Of a stretch of 45,751 bases of DNA, positions 25,380 to 34,011 are shown piece by piece (within the stretch, counting starts at the first letter, position 1; every line of letters starts with the position of its first letter). A model generated the notes under the pieces. That model ran no database searches, was not told the origin of the DNA, and saw only the letters and a list, made by a program, of their open reading frames with translations. Position numbers and translations under genes: made by a program. This DNA comes from Bacteroidia bacterium (GTDB taxonomy: Bacteria; Bacteroidota; Bacteroidia; Bacteroidales; Prolixibacteraceae): NCBI GenBank assembly GCA_026391295.1, contig JAPLDS010000024.1, positions 1 through 45,751 on the forward strand, read 5' to 3'.

Positions 25380-26324
25380 ATGAAAATTTTAAAGCATTTA
25401 AAGCACTTTTTAAAATTCTTGCCATCTAGTGTTCATTTAAAGTTCGGATTAATTTTAGTTGTAATTTTCAGTGCCAATTATTTAGCTAAAGGGAAATGTA
25501 AAGCCATATTCGCCAACGGATCAGTTCCAGTAAAACTAGCAGGTGGATTTCAATTTGCCGAGGGTCCTTCCTGTGATAAAGAAGGAAACATTTTCTTTAC
25601 TGATCAAAATAGCAACAAGATCTATAAATGGTCGATTCAAAATAAACTGACAACCTTTGGCGATAATTTTGGCAGAGCGAATGGAACATACTTCACAAAA
25701 GATGGGGCACTAATAACTTGTTCTGACGAGAAAAACGAGTTGTGGTCAATTGCGCCAAATGGACAAATAACAATCCTAATTCGCGATTTTGAAGGGAAAA
25801 AGCTCAACGGGCCAAATGACTTATGGATTGCCCCAGACGGTGGAATGTATCTTACTGACCCTTTTTATAGAAGACCTTGGTGGGACCACCAAAAATCAGA
25901 ACTGCAAGGGGAGAATGTCTATTTCTTAGCTCCAGGATCTAACAAGCTTATTAAAATCATCGATGATTTAGTTCAACCCAATGGCATTGTTGGAACGCCT
26001 GATGGCAAATATTTATATGTTGCCGATATTCGAAGCAAGAAAACATGGCGCTACAAAATTGGAACGAAGGGTGAATTAACCGACAAGCAACTCTTTGCAG
26101 AAAAAGGGTCAGACGGGATGACAATTGACAATCGAGGCAATGTTTATCTAACTGGCAATGGGGTAACTGTATTTACTAAAGATGGCAAAGAAATTGCAAA
26201 AATCTCTACACCAGAGAGTTGGACAACAAATGTCTGCTTCGGAGGGAAAGATCGTCATTTGCTTTTTATTACTGCCGTTAAATCGGTCTATGGAATGAGG
26301 ATGAAAACTAAAGGGGTAGAATAA
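25380..26324 (+). CDS. SMP-30/gluconolactonase/LRE-family protein
   Basis: A 314-residue six-bladed beta-propeller with an N-terminal hydrophobic segment (LKFGLILVVIFSANYLA, about residues 21-37) that may be a signal peptide or anchor. The metal-site residues of the family are visible: Glu in FAEGPSCDKEGNIFFTD, Asn in LNGPNDLWIAPDGGMYLTDP and Asp in GSDGMTIDNRGNVYLTG. Members hydrolyse sugar lactones or related esters with a divalent metal. No sugar dehydrogenase that would make the lactone is next to it, so the substrate is open. It is followed after 224 bases by the NagB-PIG-L gene and probably has a separate transcript. Confidence 0.9.
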   Translation: MKILKHLKHFLKFLPSSVHLKFGLILVVIFSANYLAKGKCKAIFANGSVPVKLAGGFQFAEGPSCDKEGNIFFTDQNSNKIYKWSIQNKLTTFGDNFGRANGTYFTKDGALITCSDEKNELWSIAPNGQITILIRDFEGKKLNGPNDLWIAPDGGMYLTDPFYRRPWWDHQKSELQGENVYFLAPGSNKLIKIIDDLVQPNGIVGTPDGKYLYVADIRSKKTWRYKIGTKGELTDKQLFAEKGSDGMTIDNRGNVYLTGNGVTVFTKDGKEIAKISTPESWTTNVCFGGKDRHLLFITAVKSVYGMRMKTKGVE

Positions 26325-26486
26325 ATATGAATTTGCGCTGATGATTTACATTTGAGCCACTATACATTATCCGCACAAAACAGGAACTTTCCATACCGCT
26401 CAAAAAGCAGATTTAAGGCTCCAAAACAATAGTGTTTTAAAGTCCTGTCAAGCGCATTGAATTCAGTCATATTGTAAAATATTTAT

Positions 26487-26494
26487 TATTTTTG
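26487..26494 (+). promoter_or_regulatory. Predicted -7 element for the NagB-PIG-L / GHL10 operon
   Basis: TATTTTTG matches TAnnTTTG, 54 bases before the ATG at 26549. The rest of the 224-base gap (26325-26548) shows no gene. There is no well-spaced -33 TTTG. Confidence 0.35.
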
Positions 26495-26548
26495 TAATTC
26501 CTAACTGGAAATAAAACATTTGAAAAAATCGAACAAATAAAGGCTCAC

Positions 26549-28534
26549 ATGAATCTCTCACATAAACTCCAAAGTAAAAATCCTATTTTCGACGGTTCGT
26601 CAACATTTCTCCCTACCAATCTGACTCAAAGAGACATGTTAACAAAATATGAGAAAATTCCCACTTATATTTTCTCGGAAAGTTCAGAGGCGACAATTGC
26701 TGTTGCTGCGGAGATCGCAGAACTGATCAAAGAAAAGAACAAAGAAGGTAAGAAATGTGTACTCGGACTTTGCACTGGATCTACCCAAATAGGAATATAT
26801 GCTGAACTTGTTCGATTGCATAAAGAAGAGGGTTTAAGTTTCGCAAATGTTATCACATTCAATATTGACGAGTATTACTCAATCTCGCCAAATGATTTCC
26901 AGAGTTACAATCAGTATATGAGGAATCATCTGTTCAATCATATTGACATTAAACCAGAAAACATACATATTCCAGATGGCACAATAGTTTTAGAAACAGT
27001 TCACGACTATTGTCGGGATTATGAAAAAACGATTGCAGATGCTGGAGGCATTGACTTAATGATTCTTGGAATAGGAAGAACAGGTCACATTGGATTTAAC
27101 GAGCCTGGATCTGGTCGCAATACTCGCACACGAATAATTACCCTTGATACAGAGACACGCCAAGAGGATGCAAACCAATTCCAGGGAATTTCTAATGTAC
27201 CTAGAAGAGCTATTACAATTGGAATAGACACCATCCTTAATGCTCGAAAAATAATCCTAAGCGCATTTGGTGAATACAAAGCAAAGGTTGTTCAGAAAGC
27301 CATAGAAGAAGAACTAGACAGTACAACACCAGCATCTTGCATCCAGTTGCATCCCAATGCTAAATTTGTATTAGACAGCTCAGCTTCAGCCCAGCTAATC
27401 AGAGTAAAAACCCCTTGGTTATTAGACAGCTTAGACTGGACAGATGACCGATTAATCCGAAAAGCCGTATTATGGCTTTGTAGCCAGACAAAAAAGCCAG
27501 TCTTAAAACTAACGGTAAAAGATTATAACGACTATGGTCTAAGCGATTTAAAAGCTACCTATTCGGAACAATACAAATTAAACATAAAAGTCTTCAACGA
27601 CCTCCAACACACAATTACTGGATGGCCGGGAGGAAAACCAGGTGTTGATGACACCTTTAGACCAGAACGTGCTGAGCCAGCACAAAAAAGAATTGTCATC
27701 TTTAGTCCACATCCAGACGATGATGTAATATCCATGGGTGGAACATTGCTAAGACTTGTAGAACAAGGACATGAAGTGCACGTTGCGTATCAGGTATCGG
27801 GGAATTTTGCGGTATCAGATGAATATGTCACTAGATTTCTTGGCTTTCACCATGAATACATCGAATATTACGATCAAAAGAACTCAAATGCGAAAGAACA
27901 AGAGCTTAAAGTTCTCTCATTTATCAAAGACAAGAAGGAGAACATGCTTGATATTCCTGAGCTAAGAAAAGTAAAAGGACTGATTAGAAGGATGGAAGCT
28001 CGTTCAGCCTTGCGTTATTTTGGCATTCCAGAGTCAAACATACACTTCTTAGATCTCCCATTTTATGAAACAGGAAAGAAAGAAAAAAGTCCTGTTGGAG
28101 AAAAAGATGTCAACATTTTAATTGATTTCTTAAATAATATAAAGCCTCATCAAATCTTTGCTGCTGGCGATCTTGCAGATCCACATGGAACGCATAAAGT
28201 ATGTTTAGATGCTATTTTAATTGCTTTAGAGGCTAGCAAAGAAAAAGAGTGGATGAAAAATTGCTGGCTTTGGCTGTATAGGGGAGCTTGGGCAGAATGG
28301 GAAGCAGACGAAATTGAGATGGCTGTGCCTATTAGTCCTGTTGAATTAAGCAGAAAACGTGAAGCGATCCTTAGACATCAATCTCAAAAGGAGGGTGCGA
28401 TGTTTATGGGAGAAGATGATCGTGAATTCTGGGAACGTGCAGAACAGCGCAACAGAGCCACTGCTCAGTTATACGATAAATTAGGGATGGCAGAATATGA
28501 AGCTATGGAAGCTTTTGTAAAGTACTATCCTTGA
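26549..28534 (+). CDS. nagB: NagB-like glucosamine-6-phosphate deaminase fused to a PIG-L deacetylase domain
   Basis: A 661-residue cytoplasmic two-domain protein. Residues about 35-290 are the sugar-phosphate isomerase fold of NagB: LGLCTGSTQIGIYAELVRLH, FNIDEYY with Asp107, and GIGRTGHIGFNEPGSG with His180 and Glu185. Position 178 is Thr where E. coli NagB has Asp141 of its catalytic triad. Residues about 380-600 are a PIG-L/LmbE domain with the zinc motif SPHPDDDVISMGG (His388, Asp390, Asp391) and a distal ADPHGTHKVC histidine. Such fusions are usual in Bacteroidota and are labelled glucosamine-6-phosphate deaminase. The role of the second domain, perhaps N-deacetylation, is not established. 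A good AAAGG lies before the ATG. Its TGA overlaps the next gene's TTG start. Confidence 0.9.
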   Translation: MNLSHKLQSKNPIFDGSSTFLPTNLTQRDMLTKYEKIPTYIFSESSEATIAVAAEIAELIKEKNKEGKKCVLGLCTGSTQIGIYAELVRLHKEEGLSFANVITFNIDEYYSISPNDFQSYNQYMRNHLFNHIDIKPENIHIPDGTIVLETVHDYCRDYEKTIADAGGIDLMILGIGRTGHIGFNEPGSGRNTRTRIITLDTETRQEDANQFQGISNVPRRAITIGIDTILNARKIILSAFGEYKAKVVQKAIEEELDSTTPASCIQLHPNAKFVLDSSASAQLIRVKTPWLLDSLDWTDDRLIRKAVLWLCSQTKKPVLKLTVKDYNDYGLSDLKATYSEQYKLNIKVFNDLQHTITGWPGGKPGVDDTFRPERAEPAQKRIVIFSPHPDDDVISMGGTLLRLVEQGHEVHVAYQVSGNFAVSDEYVTRFLGFHHEYIEYYDQKNSNAKEQELKVLSFIKDKKENMLDIPELRKVKGLIRRMEARSALRYFGIPESNIHFLDLPFYETGKKEKSPVGEKDVNILIDFLNNIKPHQIFAAGDLADPHGTHKVCLDAILIALEASKEKEWMKNCWLWLYRGAWAEWEADEIEMAVPISPVELSRKREAILRHQSQKEGAMFMGEDDREFWERAEQRNRATAQLYDKLGMAEYEAMEAFVKYYP

Positions 28535-30270
28535 AACTAACAACCCCTCGAAATTTGATTCAAGTCCAGCTACAGAAATGGAAGGGTAATTTTCAACACT
28601 TCTCGAACAAGTATAGACTTTCAGGATTAAAATATGGTCTTTTAGTTCTTGTATTTGCATTATTATCATCAAGATATGCTTCTGTATCCGTTGCAAAAGG
28701 TGCAGAAAAAAAAGAGTTCAGAGGGGTATGGATCGCTACAGTAAACAATGTCGACTGGCCTTCGGCGCCAGGTCTTCCGGTGGAGGTCCAAAAAAAGGAG
28801 CTCCGTGATCTAGTTGAGCAAATTGAACGGCTAAATCTTAACGCAGTATTTTTACAAATTAGACCAACCGCAGATGCCTTTTACGAGTCAAAAACTGAAC
28901 CATGGTCTTACTTTCTTACTGGCAAACAAGGCACACCCACTTCCCCATTCTTTGATCCTTTAGCTTTTGCAATTGAACTTTGTCATTCTAAAAACATTGA
29001 GCTTCATGCTTGGTTCAATCCATTCAGAGTAAGAAATTCAGGGCACTATAAACTTAGCCCAGCTAATTTTGCCAGTAAACATCCGCTGTATATTAGAGAA
29101 TATGATCATAAGTCATTTCTAGATCCTGGAATTCCTCAAGTGCGCAATCATATCATCCGAGTCATAATGGAAGTGGTTCGAAATTATGATATCGATGCCG
29201 TTCATCTGGACGACTATTTTTACCCCTATCCAGCAAATGGGATTAGATTTCCTGATCTCAAAACATTTAAACAATTTGGCAAAAATTACTACCCTAAAAA
29301 ACTCGGTGATTGGAGGCGGGAAAACATAAATCTATTTATATCTAATCTCCATGATAGCATCAAATCGGCAAAGCCATCTGTTAAACTAGGAATTAGTCCA
29401 TTTGGTGTCTGGAGAAACAAAAGAGATGATAAAAATGGCTCTGCTGGAGTTAAAGGACTTACCTCTTACGACGACCTCTATGCTGATGTATACAAGTGGT
29501 TATATAAAGACTGGATCGACTATGTTATTCCGCAGCTCTACTGGGAGCAAGGAAATAGATTTGGCGATTTTGAAACAATGGTTCAGTGGTGGAGTAACAA
29601 TAGTTTTGGCAAATCACTTTATATTGGACAAGCATTATATAAATCTACTGGTAGTGTAAATATCTTCACTAACCCGAAAGAGATCGGTGATCAGATAAAA
29701 ATATTAAGAAAATCTGAAAACGTAGGTGGGTTTGCCTTATATAGCGCAACACACCTTGCCAAACTTTCATCATCAGCACATGATGAACTAGCAGCCTTAT
29801 TAATACCGCCTCCAGAAGAACCACTAGCTATTGTTTCGAATAAGATTATTGACAACGAAGGAAAATTAGTAACTCAGGCAAGCCAACTTGACTATATAAA
29901 CGCAAATAGGCATTCGATACCTGACAGTATAAATCAACGATTTAATTTAGCAGCAAACAGAAGTATTCCCACGCCAGAACAAGTATCTGTTACGAAATCC
30001 AAGGAAGGCTGGGAACTTAACTGGAATACAGATAGGGTTGCTAATAATCAAGAATTAAAATATTCTCTTATTATTTTTGAAAAAGTTAAGAGTGGCTATC
30101 AGCAAAAGCTCTTGAGTTCAACTAGCGAGAGCCATTACACTTTAATTCGAGATTCTATCAACAGACCAACAAAAGCATTTTTCGGCATCGTAGCATTTAA
30201 CAATAAAGGGTTGAGAAGTGAGATCTCAAAACCCTTTCGAATACGAGGCAAAAGAATCATCTTTCATTAA
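28531..30270 (+). CDS. GHL10-family glycoside hydrolase-like protein (DUF187)
   Basis: A 579-residue exported or membrane-anchored protein. There is no ATG before the domain; the likely start is TTG at 28531, overlapping the nagB stop as TTGA (another TTG is at 28555). A hydrophobic stretch at about residues 34-50 (YGLLVLVFALLSSRYAS) is a signal or anchor. The domain opens with FRGVWIATVNNVDWPSAPG and has NAVFLQIRPTADAFY, HAWFNPFRV, DAVHLDDYFYPYP and YVIPQLYW, the PF02638 barrel pattern. The last 120 residues look like an Ig/FN3-type module. E. coli DigH of this family cleaves peptide-free peptidoglycan glycan, so a similar target is a fair guess. It forms an operon with the NagB-PIG-L gene. 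Confidence 0.88.
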   Translation: MKLTTPRNLIQVQLQKWKGNFQHFSNKYRLSGLKYGLLVLVFALLSSRYASVSVAKGAEKKEFRGVWIATVNNVDWPSAPGLPVEVQKKELRDLVEQIERLNLNAVFLQIRPTADAFYESKTEPWSYFLTGKQGTPTSPFFDPLAFAIELCHSKNIELHAWFNPFRVRNSGHYKLSPANFASKHPLYIREYDHKSFLDPGIPQVRNHIIRVIMEVVRNYDIDAVHLDDYFYPYPANGIRFPDLKTFKQFGKNYYPKKLGDWRRENINLFISNLHDSIKSAKPSVKLGISPFGVWRNKRDDKNGSAGVKGLTSYDDLYADVYKWLYKDWIDYVIPQLYWEQGNRFGDFETMVQWWSNNSFGKSLYIGQALYKSTGSVNIFTNPKEIGDQIKILRKSENVGGFALYSATHLAKLSSSAHDELAALLIPPPEEPLAIVSNKIIDNEGKLVTQASQLDYINANRHSIPDSINQRFNLAANRSIPTPEQVSVTKSKEGWELNWNTDRVANNQELKYSLIIFEKVKSGYQQKLLSSTSESHYTLIRDSINRPTKAFFGIVAFNNKGLRSEISKPFRIRGKRIIFH

Positions 30271-30310
30271 AAAAGAATCCATCAACTAATCAATTGATGG
30301 ATTCTTTTTT
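30269..30310. terminator. Bidirectional terminator overlapping both stop codons
   Basis: A perfect 17-bp inverted repeat (30269-30285 with 30294-30310, core GAATCCATCAA/TTGATGGATTC) with an eight-base loop and A/T ends works in both directions. Its outer bases are part of the TAA of the GHL10 gene (30268-30270) and the TAA of the membrane-protein gene on the other strand (30309-30311). Confidence 0.92.
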
Positions 30311-32429
30311 AATGACCCTCTCCATTTTTAAGGTTTGGCTTAGTCCTCCAACTTGCATCAGGACCAAATCGTGTATGATGAGCTGAATGATTTAGCTTAT
30401 CATATTCTGGGTAATGATAGATGAGTCTATTGGACACAAGGAATAAGACACTTGAAAGTACTAAAACTCCTATAGCTTTAACCCACAATTTTTTATAGAT
30501 AGGTTGATAGTCCTCCTCTTCTACAATAACCACAGCCTCCTGCTCCTTTGGGAGTAGTAAAACTAAAACAGTAGCTATAATGGCATGCACAAAGATCACC
30601 CATTCTGTTAGGAGGCGACTAGGGTTCCATCCGGTTAAAGCACGCTCAAAATTAGCAACAACCATAATCCAAAGTAAGATAAGAAATATAAGTTGACCTT
30701 TAGCTAAGGAGCTTTTAGGAATTATTGGCAACGGCGTTTTGTAATGTCGGATCACAATAACAATAGCAGCTATAGTTAAAAGCAGCCAAGTAAATGTATA
30801 CCAATTCTCAGGAGTCAGGCTAAGGAAATCGGTCCCAGGCAATCTTCCAATAAACGGAACATTCCATGATGCAGGTAAAACCTCTGAAGTTCCATCTGGA
30901 TGTGCAATGGTTTGCGTCCAAACACTTGGCTTTAGTTGTTCAGTCCAAACGGATACATTTTTCACCATATTTAAATAGGTTAATCCCATCAAGACAAGAA
31001 TTACAGCAAAAGCCCTCGTCCAGCGATCTTTTTTTAATACCTCTGGTTTATCCTCATCGTTATGAATTTTTACCCGAGAGGCAATATAAGCAAGAGCTAC
31101 AGCAATTGCGATTCCATTCACAAAGCCATAACTCTGTTCAAGAAAGCTATGCCAATTTTGACCTTGCCATTTACTCCAAGCAGAGGATATTGCACTAAAC
31201 TCGGGTGAACTGGGAAGGATACCTTCATAGCCTAAAATTCGAGGGCTACCAAAAGAAAGCATCAAATGTTTAACCCATTGCATACCAGCAAAACCAAGGC
31301 CTCCAATTATTCCACTTATCAATGAAGCGACTGCCACGGGCTTCAGATTATTCCGCCACATCCAGATGCTAGTCCCACTAAAGACACCTATTATTCCAGC
31401 CCAATCGTCAGAGCGAGGAGGCGTCATCCGAATTCCACCATACTCAGCGAAGAAATTGCCGCCTAGGACTGGTAAAGCTAAGAATGAGATTAGCCAGCCA
31501 CCAGCCATATAAACAAATAAGGAGGAGCCATGCTTAAATTTCCCATATAGTGCGAAGTATACCGTAACTCCAACAATTAAACCAATCAACCAACCAATAT
31601 GCTGTGGATAATCACCAAACCACTGAGGCCAATTATTTAGGAAATTAGTGGGATCAAAAGCTGGCTTCCCAGTTAAAGGATTTAAATAACTTGGATCTCC
31701 TTGAGGATAGGTTAAGGCAGAGGCCAGTTTTGTATCAAGACCCAAAGATCGAAGCAAGAGTTGAATTACCCAGCCCATGAATGCTCCTGCAGCTGCAAAT
31801 AAAGGAAGTCGTAATCTATCACGCTCACCCTTTCGTTGATACAAATCATAAGTGCAACATCCAATCAAAGCGAAAAAGGCAGGCAGGTAGTAGGCATCAA
31901 ACCAATACAATGGATTTTTATGACGAAAGGTATTTGTATCAAAACCAGCGTTAGGCTGCAGCCAGCGAGCAACAGGATCTTCAATTAAATCAAGAACAAT
32001 ATAAGCTCCAACAATAAATAGAAATGGTTTAAATATTGCCACCAACCTCTCACGCGAGGCAACGGCTGCAAAAGCAGTCCCTGCTCCACCAAGAGCAGCC
32101 CACATAAATCCAATCAAAAAAACGGCCATATAGCCATACCATTGGGTTAATGCATGACCACTCTCGGTATATGACAACACCTGCATATAAGATTGTGAAG
32201 CACCGAATCCCCATCCTAGGGCGCCAAAAAAAGCAAAGTAAGGGATTCGATTGCGCCAATCTTCGCGCCCAGAAAGAAGTGCGACTGTAATTGCAGCTAA
32301 GCATCCTGCAAATTCAGCCCCATATTCATGACCAAAATTGCCTCGAATACCCCAGCCGATAGAGAGCGAAACGGCGATTAAATAGATCGACCAAAGTTTC
32401 CAACCCGGATTTAGATTCGTAGAAAACAT
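30309..32429 (-). CDS. Large multi-pass membrane protein, unrecognised family
   Basis: A 706-residue protein with about 17 hydrophobic segments, for example LWSIYLIAVSLSIGWGI, YGYMAVFLIGFMWAALG, HIGWLIGLIVGVTVYFAL, LFVYMAGGWLISFLALP and WYTFTWLLLTIAAIVIVI. Many short loops are rich in Trp, Gly, Pro and Asn, and charged residues near the membrane (GIRGNFGHEYGAEF in the first loop, NFFAEYGGIRMTPPRSDDW in the middle, with RGN..GHEYGAE the most striking) suggest a transporter or membrane enzyme. I cannot name a family and assign no function. It converges on the GHL10 gene, sharing its terminator, and has its own short upstream gap before amtB's terminator. Codon use and length give no sign of damage. 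Confidence 0.85.
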   Translation of the reverse strand: MFSTNLNPGWKLWSIYLIAVSLSIGWGIRGNFGHEYGAEFAGCLAAITVALLSGREDWRNRIPYFAFFGALGWGFGASQSYMQVLSYTESGHALTQWYGYMAVFLIGFMWAALGGAGTAFAAVASRERLVAIFKPFLFIVGAYIVLDLIEDPVARWLQPNAGFDTNTFRHKNPLYWFDAYYLPAFFALIGCCTYDLYQRKGERDRLRLPLFAAAGAFMGWVIQLLLRSLGLDTKLASALTYPQGDPSYLNPLTGKPAFDPTNFLNNWPQWFGDYPQHIGWLIGLIVGVTVYFALYGKFKHGSSLFVYMAGGWLISFLALPVLGGNFFAEYGGIRMTPPRSDDWAGIIGVFSGTSIWMWRNNLKPVAVASLISGIIGGLGFAGMQWVKHLMLSFGSPRILGYEGILPSSPEFSAISSAWSKWQGQNWHSFLEQSYGFVNGIAIAVALAYIASRVKIHNDEDKPEVLKKDRWTRAFAVILVLMGLTYLNMVKNVSVWTEQLKPSVWTQTIAHPDGTSEVLPASWNVPFIGRLPGTDFLSLTPENWYTFTWLLLTIAAIVIVIRHYKTPLPIIPKSSLAKGQLIFLILLWIMVVANFERALTGWNPSRLLTEWVIFVHAIIATVLVLLLPKEQEAVVIVEEEDYQPIYKKLWVKAIGVLVLSSVLFLVSNRLIYHYPEYDKLNHSAHHTRFGPDASWRTKPNLKNGEGH

Positions 32430-32550
32430 GTTTTTTGCGTTTAGTTAGTTGAATGGAAATTGAGACCAAATTAATAAATTACCTATGAAAATAATGATCA
32501 GAATTAAAAAATTCTATTCAACTAATTCGGCAAGCGAGTTTTGATAAATA

Positions 32551-32582
32551 AAAAAGGAGCCGAAATACTTCGGCTCCTTTTT
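32551..32582 (-). terminator. Rho-independent terminator after amtB
   Basis: A perfect 13-bp stem (AAAAAGGAGCCGA at 32551-32563 with TCGGCTCCTTTTT at 32570-32582) and a six-base loop. It lies 23 bases past the amtB stop and ends the leftward ammonium operon. The rest of the gap 32430-32605 holds no gene. Confidence 0.93.
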
Positions 32583-32605
32583 TATTTAAAATGAACGACG
32601 ATTAA

Positions 32606-33988
32606 CTATTCAGCGTCGCTATATGCTGTTTCATGGTGTTGTGTAATATCCAATCCAGCATCTTCTTCTTCTTCAGTAGCACGAATACCTAAAGTCTTCT
32701 CAACCACTTTAAATAAAATGATTGTCATAATGCCTGAATAAATAACTGTAGCAGCGATTGCCATTAATTGAATACCCAACTGTTTTGAGTTACCATAGAA
32801 AGTTCCAGAGTAAGCAGATTGGATTAACGGAGAAGCAAATAGACCTGTTGCAATTGCGCCCCAGATACCACCGATTCCATGTACTCCAAAAGCATCTAAT
32901 GAATCATCGTAACCAAACTTAACTTTAACAACGCTGACCATAAAGAAGCAGAATACAGAAACCAATAGACCTATTACTAAAGCACCTGTTACATCTACGA
33001 ATCCAGCAGCAGGGGTGATCGCTACAAGTCCAGCAACAGCGCCAGTTGCGATACCCACAACGGTAGGTTTTTTATTGATAAACCAATCTAGCAAGGCCCA
33101 TGATAGCGCAGCAGCTGCAGCAGCCACATGAGTCGTTAGGAATGCACTAGCAGCAAGACCATCCGCAGCCAAACCGCTTCCAGCATTGAAACCAAACCAT
33201 CCGAACCATAGTAAGGCAGCACCAATAACAACTAACGGAATATTATGCGGAGCAGTAATATGCTGACCATTTGGCAAGCGACGTTTTCCTAACATAACAG
33301 CGGTAACTAAGGCAGCTATACCTGCATTGATGTGGACTACAGTACCACCAGCAAAGTCAAGTGCGCCTAATTTAAATAACCAGCCGTCAGCTGACCATAC
33401 CCAGTGAGCAACTGGATTGTATACTACAATTGCCCAAAGTAAAGAGAATACTAAGAATCCGCGGAATTTCATACGCTCAGCAAACGCACCAATGATCAAG
33501 GCAGGTGTGATTACCGCAAACATACACTGAAATAAAACAAATACTAAGTGAGGGATTCGTTCTGTTTCTTGAGAGATAAAGTATGGACTAACATCACTAA
33601 TTCCAATACCTTTCAGGAAGGCCCAATCAAATCCACCAATATAAGGAGCCAAAGCGCCTGTTGATGAACCGAAAGCATTACTATAACCAAAAACAATCCA
33701 CTCTAATGTGATAACTGCAGTTAAGATAAAACACTGCATTAAAACGTTTAGAATATTCTTGCTTCTAACTAGACCGCCATAAAACAAGGCTAATCCAGGA
33801 ATAGTCATTAACATTACAAGTGCGGTTGCAACAAGCATCCAAGCAGTATTTCCGGCACTAATAAAAGGGACAGGCTTAACTGCTACTGGAGCCGCTGCTG
33901 CTGCAGCTGCTTGAGCAAAGGAAAGAACTGGCAAAAGCGCTGATAACCCTAGGGGTAAACCGATATATTTTATAAATTTATTTATCAT
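32606..33988 (-). CDS. amtB: Ammonium transporter
   Basis: A 460-residue Amt protein that conducts ammonium across the inner membrane. It has a cleavable signal peptide (MINKFIKYIGLPLGLSALLP...SFAQ) followed by an Ala-rich linker, then eleven transmembrane segments. Family landmarks are MTIPGLALFYGGLVRSKN, the pore segments with the twin His (DFAGGTVVHINAGIAALV and FGVHGIGGIWGAIATGLF) and ALLWFGWFGFNAGSGL. The C-terminal tail (about residues 425-460, LGIRATEEEEDAGLDITQHH) is the usual regulatory helix region but ends acidic. The gene is last in the operon outer-membrane protein - P-II - amtB, 23 bases after the P-II stop, so it should be controlled by that P-II protein. Confidence 0.97.
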   Translation of the reverse strand: MINKFIKYIGLPLGLSALLPVLSFAQAAAAAAAPVAVKPVPFISAGNTAWMLVATALVMLMTIPGLALFYGGLVRSKNILNVLMQCFILTAVITLEWIVFGYSNAFGSSTGALAPYIGGFDWAFLKGIGISDVSPYFISQETERIPHLVFVLFQCMFAVITPALIIGAFAERMKFRGFLVFSLLWAIVVYNPVAHWVWSADGWLFKLGALDFAGGTVVHINAGIAALVTAVMLGKRRLPNGQHITAPHNIPLVVIGAALLWFGWFGFNAGSGLAADGLAASAFLTTHVAAAAAALSWALLDWFINKKPTVVGIATGAVAGLVAITPAAGFVDVTGALVIGLLVSVFCFFMVSVVKVKFGYDDSLDAFGVHGIGGIWGAIATGLFASPLIQSAYSGTFYGNSKQLGIQLMAIAATVIYSGIMTIILFKVVEKTLGIRATEEEEDAGLDITQHHETAYSDAE

Positions 33989-34011
33989 AGCGTTTAAAAT
34001 TAAAATTTGAC

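Noticed and set aside
30866-31198. 110-codon frame antisense to the large membrane protein
   Set aside because: It is a shadow of the real gene; no start context or domain is visible.
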